Source of the DNA: Antedon bifida
Lineage: Eukaryota; Echinodermata; Crinoidea; Comatulida; Antedonidae
Length of the DNA: 64,000 bases
Direction: 5' to 3'
Assembly: GCA_963402885.1 (NCBI GenBank)
Contig: OY727095.1
Span: 25,115,001-25,179,000, forward strand
The position numbers and the translations under genes were made by a program. Position 1 is the stretch's first letter. Every line of letters starts with the position of its first letter. Below the pieces are notes generated by a model. That model was not told where the DNA came from. It saw only the letters and a list, made by a program, of their open reading frames with translations, and did no database searches. Shown piece after piece: positions 1 to 13,809 of this stretch.

Positions 1-3000
1 GATTAATTTGGCTAACTCGTACCTGATTAATTTGGACAACTCGTACCTGATTATTTGGACAACTCGTACCTGATTAATTTGGACAACTCGTACCTAATAA
101 TTTGGCTAAATCATACCTGATTAATTTGGACAACTCGTACCTAATTAAATTGGACAACTCGTACCCGATTAATTTGGACAACTCGTACCTAATAATTTGG
201 CTAAATCATACCTGATTAATTTGGACAACTCGTACCTAATTAAATTCGACAACTCGTACCCGATTAATTTGGACAACTCGTACCCGATTAATTTGGACAA
301 CTCGTACCTGATTAATTTGGACAACTCGTACCTAATAATTTGGCTAAATCATACCTGATTAATTTGGACAACTCGTACCTAATTAAATTGGACAACTCGT
401 ACCCGATTAATTTGGACAACTCGTACCTAATAATTTGGCTAAAACATACCTGATTAATTTGGACAACTCTTACCTAATTAAATTGGACAACTCGTACCCG
501 ATTAATTTGGACAACTCGTACCTAATTAATTTGGACAACTCGTACCTAATTAATTTGGCTAACTCGTACCTGATTAATTTGGACAACTCGTACCTGATTA
601 TTTGGACAACTCGTACCTGATTAATTTGGACAACTCGTACCTAATAATTTGGCTAAATCATACCTGATTAATTTGGACAACTCGTACCTAATAATTTGGC
701 TAAATCATACCCGATTAATTTGGACAACTCGTACCTAATTAAATTGGACAACTCGTACCTAAAAAATTTGGCTAACTCGTACCTGATTAATTTGGACAAC
801 TCGTACCTGATTATTTGGACAATTCGTACCTGATTAATTTGGACAACTCGTACCTAATAATTTGGCTAAATCATACCTGATTAATTTGGACAACTCGTAC
901 CTAATTAAATTGGACAACTCATACCTAATTAATTTGGCTAACTCGTACCTGATTAATTTGGACAACTCGTACCTGATTAATTTGGACAACTCGTACCTGA
1001 TTAATTTGGACAACTCGTACCTAATAATTTGGCTAAATCATACCTGATTAATTTGGACAACTCGTACCTAATTAAATTGGACAACTCGTACCCGATTAAT
1101 TTGGACAACTCGTACCTAATAATTTGGCTAAATCATACCTGATTAATTTGGACAACTCGTACCTAATTAAATTGGACAACTCGTACCCGATTAATTTGGA
1201 CAACTCGTACCTAATTAAATTGGACAACTCGTACCCGATTAATTTGGCTAACTCGTACCTGATTAATTTGGACAACTCGTACCTGATTATTTGGACAACT
1301 CGTACCTGATTAATTTGGACAACTCGTACCTAATAATTTGGCTAAATCATACCTGATTAATTTGGACAACTCGTACCTAATTAAATTGGACAACTCGTAC
1401 CCGATTAATTTGGACAACTCGTACCTAATAATTTGGCTAAATCATACCTGATTAATTTGGACAACTCGTACCTAATTAAATTCGACAACTCGTACCCGAT
1501 TAATTTGGACAACTCGTACCTGATTAATTTGGACAACTCGTACCTAATAATTTGGCTAAATCATACCTGATTAATTTGGACAACTCGTACCTAATTAAAT
1601 TGGACAACTCGTACCCGATTAATTTGGACAACTCGTACCTAATAATTTGGCTAAAACATACCTGATTAATTTGGACAACTCTTACCTAATTAAATTGGAC
1701 AACTCGTACCCGATTAATTTGGACAACTCGTACCTAATTAATTTGGACAACTCGTACCTAATTAATTTGGCTAACTCGTACCTGATTAATTTGGACAACT
1801 CGTACCTGATTATTTGGACAACTCGTACCTGATTAATTTGGACAACTCGTACCTAATAATTTGGCTAAATCATACCTGATTAATTTGGACAACTCGTACC
1901 TAATAATTTGGCTAAATCATACCTGATTAATTTGGACAACTCGTACCTAATTAAATTCGACAAGTCGTACCCGATTAATTTGGACAACTCGTACCTAATT
2001 ATTTTGGACAACTCGTACCTAATTAATTTGAACAACTCGTACCTGATTATTTGGACAACTCGTACCTGATTAATTTGGACAACTCGTACATAATTAAATT
2101 GGACAACTAGTACCCGATTAATTTGGACAACTCGTACTTAATTAATTTGGACAACTCGTACCTAATTAATTTGGCTAACTCGTACCTGATTAATTTGGAC
2201 AACTCGTACCTGATTATTTGGACAATTCGTACCTGATTAATTTGGACAACTCGTACCTAATAATTTGGCTAAATCATACCTGATTAATTTGGACAACTCG
2301 TACCTAATTAAATTGGACAACTCGTACCTAATTAATTTGGCTAACTCGTACCTGATTAATTTGGACAACTCGTACCTGATTAATTTGGACAACTCGTACC
2401 TGATTAATTTGGACAACTCGTACCTGATTATTTGGACAACTCGTACCTAATTATTTGGACAACTCGTACCTGATTAATTTGGACAACTCGTACCTAATAT
2501 TTTGGCTAAATCATACCTGATTAATTTGGACAACTCGTACCTAATTAAATTGGACAACTCGTACCTAATTAATTTGGCTAACTCGTACCTGATTAATTTG
2601 GACAACTCGTACCTAATAATTTGGCTAAATCATACCTGATTAATTTGGACAACTCGTACCTAATTAAATTGGACAACTCGTACCTAATTAATTTGGCTAA
2701 CTCGTACCTGATTAATTTGGACAACTCGTACCTGAATAATTTGGACAACTCGTACCTGATTATTTGGACAACTCGTACCTGATTAATTTGGACAACTCGT
2801 ACCTAATAATTTGGCTAAATCATACCTGATTAATTTGGACAACTCGTACCTAATTAAATTGGACAACTCGTACCCGATTAATTTGGACAACTCGTACCTA
2901 ATAATTTGGCTAAATCATACCTGATTAATTTGGACAACTCGTACCTAATTAAATTCGACAAGTCGTACCCGATTAATTTGGACAACTCGTACCTAATTAT

Positions 3001-6000
3001 TTTGGACAACTCGTACCTAATTAATTTGAACAACTCGTACCTGATTATTTGGACAACTCGTACCTGATTAATTTGGACAACTCGTACCTAATTAAATTGG
3101 ACAACTAGTACCCGATTAATTTGGACAACTCGTACTTAATTAATTTGGACAACTCGTACCTAATTAATTTGGCTAAATCGTACCTGATTAATTTGGACAA
3201 CTCGTACCTGATTATTTGGACAATTCGTACCTGATTAATTTGGACAACTCGTACCTAATAATTTGGCTACATCATACCTGATTAATTTGGACAACTCGTA
3301 CCTAATTAAATTGGACAACTCGTACCTAATTAATTTGGCTAACTCGTACCTGATTAATTTGGCTAAATCATACCTGATTAAATTGGACAACTCGTACCGA
3401 TTAATTTGGACAACTCGTACCTAATTAATTTGGACAACTCGTACCTAATTAATTTGGCTAACTCGTACCTGATTAATTTGGACAACTCGTACCTGATTAT
3501 TTGGACAACTCGTACATGATTAATTTGGACAACTCGTACCTAATAATTTGGCTAAATCATACCTGATTAATTTGGACAACTCGTACCTAATTAAATTGGA
3601 CAACTCGTACCTAATTAATTTGGCTAACTCGTACCTGATAAATTTGGACAACTCGTACCTGATTATTTGGACAATTCGTACCTGATTAATTTGGACAACT
3701 CGTACCTAATAATTTGGCTAAATCATACCTGATTAATTTGGACAACTCGTACCTAATTAATTTGGACAACTCGTACCTAATAATTTGGCTAAATCATACC
3801 TGATTAATTTGGACAACTCGTACCTAATTAAATTGGACAACTCGTACCCGATTAATTTGGACAACTCGTACCTAATTAAATTGAACAACTCGTACCCCAT
3901 TAATTTGGACAACTCGTACCTAATAATTTGGCTAAATCATACCCGATTAATTTGGACAACTCGTACCTAATTAAATTGGACAACTCGTACCTAAAAAATT
4001 TGGCTAACTCGTACCTGATTAATTTGGACAACTCGTACCTGATTATTTGGACAATTCGTACCTGATTAATTTGGACAACTCGTACCTAATAATTTGGCTA
4101 AATCATACCTGATTAATTTGGACAACTCGTACCTAATTAAATTGGACAACTCATACCTAATTAATTTGGCTAACTCGTACCTGATTAATTTGGACAACTC
4201 GTACCTGATTAATTTGGACAACTCGTACCTGATTAATTTGGACAACTCGTACCTAATAATTTGGCTAAATCATACCTGATTAATTTGGACAACTCGTACC
4301 TAATTAAATTGGACAACTCGTACCCGATTAATTTGGACAACTCGTACCTAATAATTTGGCTAAATCATACCTGATTAATTTGGACAACTCGTACCCGATT
4401 AATTTTGACAACTCGTACCCGATTAATTTTGACAACTCGTACCTAATTAAATTGGACAACTCGTACCCGATTAATTTGGCTAACTCGTACCTGATTAATT
4501 TGGACAACTCGTACCTGATTATTTGGACAACTCGTACCTGATTAATTTGGACAACTCGTACCTAATAATTTGGCTAAATCATACCTGATTAATTTGGACA
4601 ACTCGTACCTAATTAAATTGGACAACTCGTACCCGATTAATTTGGACAACTCGTACCTAATAATTTGGCTAAATCATACCTGATAAATTTGGACAACTCG
4701 TACCTAATTAAATTCGACAACTCGTACCCGATTAATTTGGACAACTCGTACTTAATTAATTTGGACAACTCGTACCTAATTAATTTGGCTAACTCGTACC
4801 TGATTAATTTGGACAACTCGTACCTGATTATTTGGACAATTCGTACCTGATTAATTTGGACAACTCGTACCTAATAATTTGGCTAAATCATACCTGATTA
4901 ATTTGGACAACTCGTACCTAATTAAATTGGACAACTCGTACCTAATTAATTTGGCTAACTCGTACCTGATTAATTTGGACAACTCGTACCTGATTAATTT
5001 GGACAACTCGTACCTGATTAATTTGGACAACTCGTACCTGATTATTTGGACAACTCGTACCTAATTATTTGGACAACTCGTACCTGATTAATTTGGACAA
5101 CTCGTACCTAATATTTTGGCTAAATCATACCTGATTAATTTGGACAACTCGTACCTAATTAAATTGGACAACTCGTACCTAATTAATTTGGCTAACTCGT
5201 ACCTGATTAATTTGGACAACTCGTACCTAATAATTTGGACAACTCGTACCTAATTAATTTGAACAACTCGTACCTGATTATTTGGACAACTCGTACCTGA
5301 TTAATTTGGACAACTCGTACCTAATTAAATTGGACAACTAGTACCCGATTAATTTGGACAACTCGTACTTAATTAATTTGGACAACTCGTACCTAATTAA
5401 TTTGGCTAACTCGTACCTGATTAATTTGGACAACTCGTACCTGATTATTTGGACAATTCGTACCTGATTAATTTGGACAACTCGTACCTAATAATTTGGC
5501 TAAATCATACCTGATTAATTTGGACAACTCGTACCTAATTAAATTGGACAACTCGTACCTAATTAATTTGGCTAACTCGTACCTGATTAATTTGGACAAC
5601 TCGTACCTGATTAATTTGGACAACTCGTACCTGATTAATTTGGACAACTCGTACCTGATTATTTGGACAACTCGTACCTAATTATTTGGACAACTCGTAC
5701 CTGATTAATTTGGACAACTCGTACCTAATATTTTGGCTAAATCATACCTGATTAATTTGGACAACTCGTACCTAATTAAATTGGACAACTCGTACCTAAT
5801 TAATTTGGCTAACTCGTACCTGATTAATTTGGACAACTCGTACCTAATAATTTGGCTAAATCATACCTGATTAATTTGGACAACTCGTACCTAATTAAAT
5901 TGGACAACTCGTACCTAATTAATTTGGCTAACTCGTACCTGATTAATTTGGACAACTCGTACCTGAATAATTTGGACAACTCGTACCTGATTATTTGGAC

Positions 6001-9000
6001 AACTCGTACCTGATTAATTTGGACAACTCGTACCTAATAATTTGGCTAAATCATACCTGATTAATTTGGACAACTCGTACCTAATTAAATTGGACAACTC
6101 GTACCCGATTAATTTGGACAACTCGTACCTAATAATTTGGCTAAATCATACCTGATTAATTTGGACAACTCGTACCTAATTAAATTCGACAAGTCGTACC
6201 CGATTAATTTGGACAACTCGTACCTAATTATTTTGGACAACTCGTACCTAATTAATTTGAACAACTCGTACCTGATTATTTGGACAACTCGTACCTGATT
6301 AATTTGGACAACTCGTACCTAATTAAATTGGACAACTAGTACCCGATTAATTTGGACAACTCGTACTTAATTAATTTGGACAACTCGTACCTAATTAATT
6401 TGGCTAAATCGTACCTGATTAATTTGGACAACTCGTACCTGATTATTTGGACAATTCGTACTTGATTAATTTGGACAACTCGTACCTAATAATTTGGCTA
6501 AATCATACCTGATTAATTTGGACAACTCGTACCTAATTAAATTGGACAACTCGTACCTAATTAATTTGGCTAACTCGTACCTGATTAATTTGGACAACTC
6601 GTACCTGATTAATTTGGACAACTCGTACCTGATTAATTTGGACAACTCGTACCTGATTATTTGGACAACTCGTACCTAATTATTTGGACAACTCGTACCT
6701 GATTAATTTGGACAACTCGTACCTAATAATTTGGCTAAATCATACCTGATTAATTTGGACAACTCGTACCTAATTAAATTGGACAACTCGTACTTAATTA
6801 ATTTGGACAACTCGTACCTAATTAATTTGGCTAACTCGTACCTGATTAATTTGGACAACTCGTACCTGATTATTTGGACAATTCGTACCTGATTAATTTG
6901 GACAACTCGTACCTAATAATTTGGCTAAATCATACCTGATTAATTTGGACAACTCGTACCTAATTAAATTGGACAACTCGTACCTAATTAATTTGGCTAA
7001 CTCGTACCTGATTAATTTGGACAACTCGTACCTAATAATTTGGCTAAATCATACCTGATTAATTTGGACAACTCGTACCTAATTAAATTGGACAACTCGT
7101 ACCTAATTAATTTGGCTAACTCGTACCTGATTAATTTGGACAACTCGTACCTGAATAATTTGGACAACTCGTACCTGATTATTTGGACAACTCGTACCTG
7201 ATTAATTTGGACAACTCGTACCTAATAATTTGGCTAAATCATACCTGATTAATTTGGACAACTCGTACCTAATTAAATTGGACAACTCGTACCCGATTAA
7301 TTTGGACAACTCGTACCTAATAATTTGGCTAAATCATACCTGATTAATTTGGACAACTCGTACCTAATTAAATTCGACAAGTCGTACCCGATTAATTTGG
7401 ACAACTCGTACCTAATTATTTTGGACAACTCGTACCTAATTAATTTGAACAACTCGTACCTGATTATTTGGACAACTCGTACCTGATTAATTTGGACAAC
7501 TCGTACCTAATTAAATTGGACAACTAGTACCCGATTAATTTGGACAACTCGTACTTAATTAATTTGGACAACTCGTACCTAATTAATTTGGCTAACTCGT
7601 ACCTGATTAATTTGGACAACTCGTACCTGATTATTTGGACAATTCGTACCTGATTAATTTGGACAACTCGTACCTAATTAAATTGGACAACTCGTACCTA
7701 ATTAATTTGGCTAACTCGTACCTGATTAATTTGGACAACTCGTACCTGATTAATTTGGACAACTCGTACCTGATTAATTTGGACAACTCGTACCTGATTA
7801 TTTGGACAACTCGTACCTAATTATTTGGACAACTCGTACCTGATTAATTTGGACAACTCGTACCTAATATTTTGGCTAAATCATACCTGATTAATTTGGA
7901 CAACTCGTACCTAATTAAATTGGACAACTCGTACCTAATTAATTTGGCTATCTCGTACCTGATTAATTTGGACAACTCGTACCTAATAATTTGGCTAAAT
8001 CATACCTGATTAATTTGGACAACTCGTACCTAATTAAATTGGACAACTCGTACCTAATTAATTTGGCTAACTCGTACCTGATTAATTTGGACAACTCGTA
8101 CCTGAATAATTTGGACAACTCGTACCTGATTATTTGGACAACTCGTACCTGATTAATTTGGACAACTCGTACCTAATAATTTGGCTAAATCATACCTGAT
8201 TAATTTAGACAACTCGTACCTAATTAAATTGGACAACTCGTACCCGATTAATTTGGACAACTCGTACCTAATTAATTTGGACAACTCGTACCTAATTAAT
8301 TTGGCTAACTCGTACCTGATTAATTTGGCTAACTCGTACCTGATTAATTTGGACAACTCGTACCTGATTATTTGGACAACTTGTACCTGAATAATTTGGA
8401 CAACTCGTACCTAATAATTTGGCTAAATCATACCTGATTAATTTGGACAACTCGTACCTAATTAATTTGGCTAACTCGTACCTGATTAATTTGGACAACT
8501 CGTACCTTATTATTTGGACAATTCGTACCTGATTAATTTGGACAACTCGTACCTAATAATTTGGCTAAATCATACCTGATTAATTTGGACAACTCGTACC
8601 TAATTAAATTGGACAACTCGTACCTAATTAATTTGGCTAACTCGTACCTGATTAATTTGGACAACTCGTACCTGATTAATTTGGACAACTCGTACCTGAT
8701 TAATTTGGACAACTTGTACCTGATTAATTTGGCTAAATCATACCTGATTAATTTGGATAACTCGTACCTAATTAATTTGGACAACTCTTACCTGATTAAT
8801 TTAGCTAACTCGTACCTGATTTATTTGGACAACTCGTACCTAATTAAATTGAAAAACTCGTACCTGATTAATTTGGACAACTTGTACCTGATTAATTTGG
8901 ACAACTCATACCTGATTATTTGGACAACTCGTACCTAATAATTTGGCTAAATCATACCTGATTAATTTGGACAACTCGTACCTAATTAAATTGGACAACT

Positions 9001-11522
9001 CGTACCCGATTAATTTGGACAACTCGTACCTAATAATGTGGCTAAATCATACCTGATTAATTTGGACAACTCGTACCTAATTAAATTGGACAACTCGTAC
9101 CAGAGTAATTTGGACAACTCGTACCTAATTAATTTGGCTAACTCGTACCTGATTAATTTGGACAACTCGTACCTGATTATTTGGACAACTCGTACCTGAT
9201 TATTTGGACAACTCGTACCTGATTAATTTGGACAACTCGTACCTAATAATTTGGCTAAATCATACCTGATTAATTTGGACAACTCGTACCTAATTAAATT
9301 GGACAACTCGTACCTAATTAATTTGGCTAACTCGTACCTGATTAATTTGGACAATTCGTACCTGATTAATTTGGACAACTCGTACCTAATAATTTGGCTA
9401 AATCATACCTGATTAATTTGGACAACTCGTACCTAATTAATTTGGACAACTCGTACCTGATTAATTTGGACAACTCGTACCTTATTAATTTGGCTAACTC
9501 GTACCTGATTAATTTGGACAACTCGTACCTGATTAATTTGGACAACTCGTACCTGATTAATTTGGACAACTCGTACCTGATTATTTGGACAACTCGTACC
9601 TAATTATTTGGACAACTCGTACCTGATTAATTTGGACAACTCGTACCTAATAATTTGGCTAAATCATACCTGATTAATTTGGACAACTCGTACCTAATTA
9701 AATTGGACAACTCGTACTTAAATAATTTGGACAACTCGTACCTAATTAATTTGGCTAACTCGTACCTGATTAATTTGGACAACTCGTACCTGATTATTTG
9801 GACAATTCGTACCTGATTAATTTGGACAACTCGTACCTAATAATTTGGCTAAATCATACCTGATTAATTTGGACAACTCGTACCTAATTAAATTGGACAA
9901 CTCGTACCTAATTAATTTGGCTAACTCGTACCTGATTAATTTGGACAACTCGTACCTAATAATTTGGCTAAATCATACCTGATTAATTTGGACAACTCGT
10001 ACCTAATTAAATTGGACAACTCGTACCTAATTAATTTGGCTAACTCGTACCTGATTAATTTGGACAACTCGTACCTGAATAATTTGGACAACTCGTACCT
10101 GATTATTTGGACAACTCGTACCTGATTAATTTGGACAACTCGTACCTAATAATTTGGCTAAATCATACCTGATTAATTACGACAACTCGTACCTAATTAA
10201 ATTGGACATCTCGTACCCGATTAATTTGGACAACTCGTACCTAATTAATTTGGACAACTCGTACCTGATTATTTGGACAACTCGTACCTGATTAATTTGG
10301 ACAACTCGTACCTAATAATTTGGCTAAATCATACCTGATTAATTTGGACAACTCGTACCTAATTAAATTGGACAACTCGTACCTAATTAATTTGGCTAAC
10401 TCGTACCTGATTAATTTGGACAACTCGTACCTAATTAATTTGGACAACTCGTACCTAATAATTTGGCTAAATCATACCTGATTAATTACGACAACTCGTA
10501 CCTAATTAAATTGGACAACTCGTATCCGATTAATTTGGACAACTCGTACCTAATTAATTTGGACAACTCGTACCTGATTAATTTAGCTAACTCGTACCTG
10601 ATTAATTTGGACAACTCGTACCTGATTAATTTGGACAACTCGTACCTGATTATTTGGACAACTCGTACCTGATTAATTTGGACAACTCGTACCTAATAAT
10701 TTGGACAACTCTTACCTAATAATTTGGCTAAATCATACCTGATTAATTTGGACTACTCGTACCTAATTAAATTGGACAACTCGTACCCGATTAATTTGGA
10801 CAATTCGTACCTAATTATTTTGGACAATTCGTACCTGATTAATTTGGACAACTCGTACCTGATTATTTGGACAACTCGTACCTGATTAATTTGGACAACT
10901 CGTACCTAATAATTTGGTTAAATCATACCTGATTAATTTGGACAACTCGTACCTAATTAAATTGGACAACTCGTACCTAATTAATTTGGACAACTCGTAC
11001 CTAATTAAATTGGACAACTCGTATCTGATTAATTTGGACAACTCGTACCTGATTATTTGGACAACTCGTTCCTGATTAATTTGGACAACTCGTACCTAAT
11101 AATTTGGCTAAATCATACCTGATTAATTTGGACAACTCGTACCTAATTAAATTGGACAACTCGTACCCGATTAATTTGGACAACTCGTACCTTATTAATT
11201 TAGACAACTCCTACCTAATTTATTTGGCTAACTTGTACCTAATTTGGACAACTTTTACCCGATTAATTTGACTAACTCGTAGCTGATTAATTTTGCTAAC
11301 TCGTACCTGATTAATTTGGACAACTCATACCTGATTAATTTGGACAACACGTACCTAATTAATTTGGACAACTCGTACCTGATTAATTTGGACAACTCGT
11401 ACCTAATAATTTGGCTAAATCATACCTGATTAATTACGACAACTCGTACCTAATTAAATTGGACAACTCGTACCCGATTAATTTGGACAACTCGTACCTA
11501 ATTAATTTGGACAACTCGTACC
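1..11522 (+). repeat. 24-bp satellite array, left segment
   Basis: Head-to-tail copies of an AT-rich 24-bp unit whose constant core is TTGGACAACTCGTACC. Recurrent variants are seen: units beginning CCTGATTAATT, CCTAATTAAATT and CCCGATTAATT; units with TTGGCTAA in place of TTGGACAA; and two 23-bp forms (CCTAATAATTTGGCTAAATC and CCTGATTATTTGGAC) that have lost one base of the AATTAATT stretch. All copies lie in one orientation and the array is already running at base 1. A block marked by AATTCGACAAGTCG recurs near 1950, 2947, 6187 and 7372, and I saw it only in this segment. No gene lies here. Open frames exist only because the unit length is divisible by three. Confidence 0.98.
11513..11522. 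repeat. 10-bp target-site duplication, left copy
   Basis: AACTCGTACC occurs immediately left of the element at 11523 and again immediately right of it at 13810-13819. In the uninterrupted satellite this string occurs once per unit and is followed by TGATT. The right flank restarts exactly 10 bases earlier in the unit than expected, so a 10-bp duplication follows directly from the repeat phase. Confidence 0.9.
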
Positions 11523-11920
11523 GGGTGTGTAGAAAGCGAAGACCTCGAATTGGACGACCCCAACGACCCGGGCGACCTCGAATTGGACGACCTAGAATTG
11601 GACGACCCATAACACGAAACCGACGACCCCTATAGCCTAGCCTAGGCGTTAGGCCTAAGTGTGGTATAACATCCCGAAGCCGAACATAGCCAAAGATCTT
11701 TAAACTATGCCTTATATAATACTCGCAAGCAAGCAATTGATTGAAAAAATACAGAAATATCGCCATTTGATACTGAATGTGTCGAAACGAACAAACGAAC
11801 AGATATGGAACGCCAAGAGTGCATCATTAAAACTGCATTCGACTCGATTAGCACACGAAATATCATAAACATGGCAAACCAGGTCAAAACGGCCCCTTTT
11901 TCAGCGGCGGGTAAGGTTTG
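11523..11920 (+). repeat. Left terminal inverted repeat of the foldback element
   Basis: Runs from GGGTGTGTAGAAAGCG to GGCGGGTAAGGTTTG and is mirrored at 13419-13809. Its outer 100 bases hold a short internal repeat, GAATTGGACGACC and close variants, three to four times. The inner part is unique sequence with an AGGCCTA-type patch near 11635-11660. Pieces of this repeat read as arginine- and proline-rich open frames, which I treat as non-coding. Confidence 0.9.
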
Positions 11921-12018
11921 CTCAGTGGATTGGTCATTGGTATTTCGACAAACATATTAAAAAGAAATTCAAAGGAAATAAATATTATACATTACATGGT
12001 TAAACCATGGACGTATAA

Positions 12019-13316
12019 TTACATCTTCTTCTGCGCCCTATTGCGCTGACATCTCTTGTTATGAAAATCTTTGAAAACATAGTTAAAACCTACATCACGT
12101 CTGTTGTAGAGTCTAAACTCGATCCACTGCAGTTTGCATACAGGTCTGGAAGAGGTGTTGAGGATGCCAAGCTTTTTTTATTAAACACATTGTACAAGCA
12201 CCTTGAACTGCCTCGATCTCACGCCAGAATGTTATTCGCCGACTTCTCTTCTGCCTTCAATACCATGCACCCTTATATTTTAGCAAACAAATTAATTTCG
12301 AATTTTGGTTTTCAACGTGATTTTGTATTATGGATTATAAGTTTTCTTACGAACAGATGTCAGAGGGTCTTAGTTAACCAAAGACACTCGAATGTACGTA
12401 TGACAAGTATTGGATCCCCCCAGGGTTGCGTCCTCTCTCCTCTCCTGTATATTATATACACGGATGACTGTCGCAGCAAACAGGACAATAGTCATCTTGT
12501 TAAATTTGCTGACGACACTGTCTTGCTGTCTCTCCTTCAAAATTCACAGGACGGCCATGATTCCGCTTTAGATGATTTTATCCAATTTTGTGGAAACTCC
12601 TACTTGGAACTCAATGTGACCAAAACCAAGGAGATGATTGTAGATTTTAGGAAGGAGAAAGGACGCAACCCTTGGGTATCCATTATAAATGACGAACCAG
12701 TCGATATTGTCCATTCCTTTAAATACCTAGGTACTATATTTGAGGACAATCTCGGCTGGGAATTAAACACAGAGGCAATAGTAAAGAAAGGACACCAGAG
12801 ACTTTATCTGTTAAGGAAGCTGAACCATTTTAATGTCGATAAAGTAATTCTTAGGGTTTTTTATAATTCCTTTATTGAGAACGTTTTAACTTTTTCCTTT
12901 ATATGCTGGTTTTTTAGTCTTAGGGTCAAAGAGAAAAACTCACTACAAAGAATTGTTAACTTAAGTTCTAAATTAATAGGTTGTCAACTTCGTAGCTTAT
13001 CTTCTTTCTGTGACATGCAAACTCTAGAAAAAAGTAGAGCTATTCTAAAAAATATTAACCATGCCTTGTTCAGTGATTTCGAGCTCATGCCTCATGGGCG
13101 TCGCTTTCGATGCCCGGCATGTAGAACAAACCGGAAAAGGAATTCGTTTTTGCCAGTGGCTATTCGACTCTTAAATTCTTGAACCTTGACTTTTTTTCTA
13201 TTTTGTACTGTGTATTGTGATATTTTGTATATTTTGTAAGATCATTTTAATCCAGATCTTTTTATTTGAATTGCCCCGTGTGGGATGATTAAAGAATTTT
13301 GAATTGAATTGAATTC
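12019..13316 (+). mobile_element. 5'-truncated CR1/Rex1/L2-type LINE
   Basis: Non-LTR retrotransposon fragment inside the foldback element. Reverse-transcriptase homology starts near 12034, just after an in-frame TAA at 12016-12018, so most of the 5' part (endonuclease and N-terminal RT) is missing. After the stop at 13180-13182 there is a short 3' untranslated region of about 130 bp. It ends in a TTGAA microsatellite (GAATTTTGAATTGAATTGAATT), with no poly(A). Short 3' microsatellite tails and heavy 5' truncation are usual for the CR1/L2/Rex1 group. A second copy of the same 3' end lies on the minus strand at 56228-56691. Confidence 0.88.
12034..13182 (+). CDS. LINE reverse transcriptase, C-terminal part
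   Basis: Open for the whole surviving length. Counting from the ATG at 12061 (373 residues), motif A is LFADFSSAFNTM with D61, motif B is SPQGCVLSPLL near 119-129, and the catalytic motif C is KFADDTVLL with D151 and D152. The frame continues upstream of that ATG with RPIALTSLV, which is conserved RT sequence, so the ATG is internal and the true protein began further 5'. The C-terminus, with HGRRFRC, a CPAC pair and RNSFLPVAIRLLN, is the usual end of CR1/Rex1/L2-group polyproteins. An intact RT core without stops suggests a fairly recent insertion. The fragment is not autonomous because the endonuclease is absent. Confidence 0.88.
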   Translation, partial: RPIALTSLVMKIFENIVKTYITSVVESKLDPLQFAYRSGRGVEDAKLFLLNTLYKHLELPRSHARMLFADFSSAFNTMHPYILANKLISNFGFQRDFVLWIISFLTNRCQRVLVNQRHSNVRMTSIGSPQGCVLSPLLYIIYTDDCRSKQDNSHLVKFADDTVLLSLLQNSQDGHDSALDDFIQFCGNSYLELNVTKTKEMIVDFRKEKGRNPWVSIINDEPVDIVHSFKYLGTIFEDNLGWELNTEAIVKKGHQRLYLLRKLNHFNVDKVILRVFYNSFIENVLTFSFICWFFSLRVKEKNSLQRIVNLSSKLIGCQLRSLSSFCDMQTLEKSRAILKNINHALFSDFELMPHGRRFRCPACRTNRKRNSFLPVAIRLLNS

Positions 13317-13418
13317 ATATAACGAACACTATGCGGCCTACCAAGCAGCGTGTTGCGAACATGTGCATGGGGAGGGCCATAAGAAAGCTTTACATTTCAC
13401 ATATGCATTGTATACGGT

Positions 13419-13809
13419 CAAACCTTACCCGCCGCTGAAAAGGGGGCCGTTTTGACCTGGGTTGCCATGTTTATGATATTTCGTGTGCTAATCGAGTCGA
13501 ATGCAGTTTTAATGATGCACTCTTGGCGTTCCATATCTGTTCGTTTGTTCGTGTCGACACATTCAGTATCAAATGGCGATATTTCTGTATTTTTTCAATC
13601 AATTGCTTGCTTGCGAGTATTAAATAAGGTATGGTTTAAAGATCTTTGGCTATTTTCGGCTTCGGGATGTTATACCACGCTTAGGCCTAGGCTAGGCTAT
13701 AGGGGTCGTCGGTTTCGTGTTATGGGTCGTCCAATTCTAGGTCGTTCAATTCGAGGTCGCCCGGGTCGTTGGGGTCGTCCAATTCGAGGTCGTCGCTTTC
13801 TACACACCC
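13419..13809 (-). repeat. Right terminal inverted repeat of the foldback element
   Basis: Reverse complement of 11523-11920, with a few substitutions and small indels. The 146-codon frame that can be read here from a 5' GTTTTGACCTGG stretch runs through the repeat into the satellite and is a chance frame, not a gene. Confidence 0.9.

Larger units (their letters stand above)
11523..13809. mobile_element. Mutator-like non-autonomous foldback transposon carrying a LINE
   Basis: A 2287-bp insertion in the satellite. Its ends are long inverted repeats of about 398 bp (11523-11920) and 391 bp (13419-13809), both starting GGGTGTGTAGAAAGCG. The arms differ at only scattered positions. A 10-bp duplication of the satellite flanks it. 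Inverted repeats of this length with a 9-11 bp duplication are typical of the Mutator (MULE) superfamily; that assignment is an inference because no transposase is present. Without the nested LINE the interior is only about 200 bp, so the element is non-autonomous. Other long-inverted-repeat superfamilies cannot be excluded. Confidence 0.8.

Noticed and set aside
11434-11766. Arg/Gly/Pro-rich frame across the left inverted repeat
   Set aside because: It runs from element into satellite and has a mirror frame at the right end. It is explained by the repetitive GAATTGGACGACC sequence.
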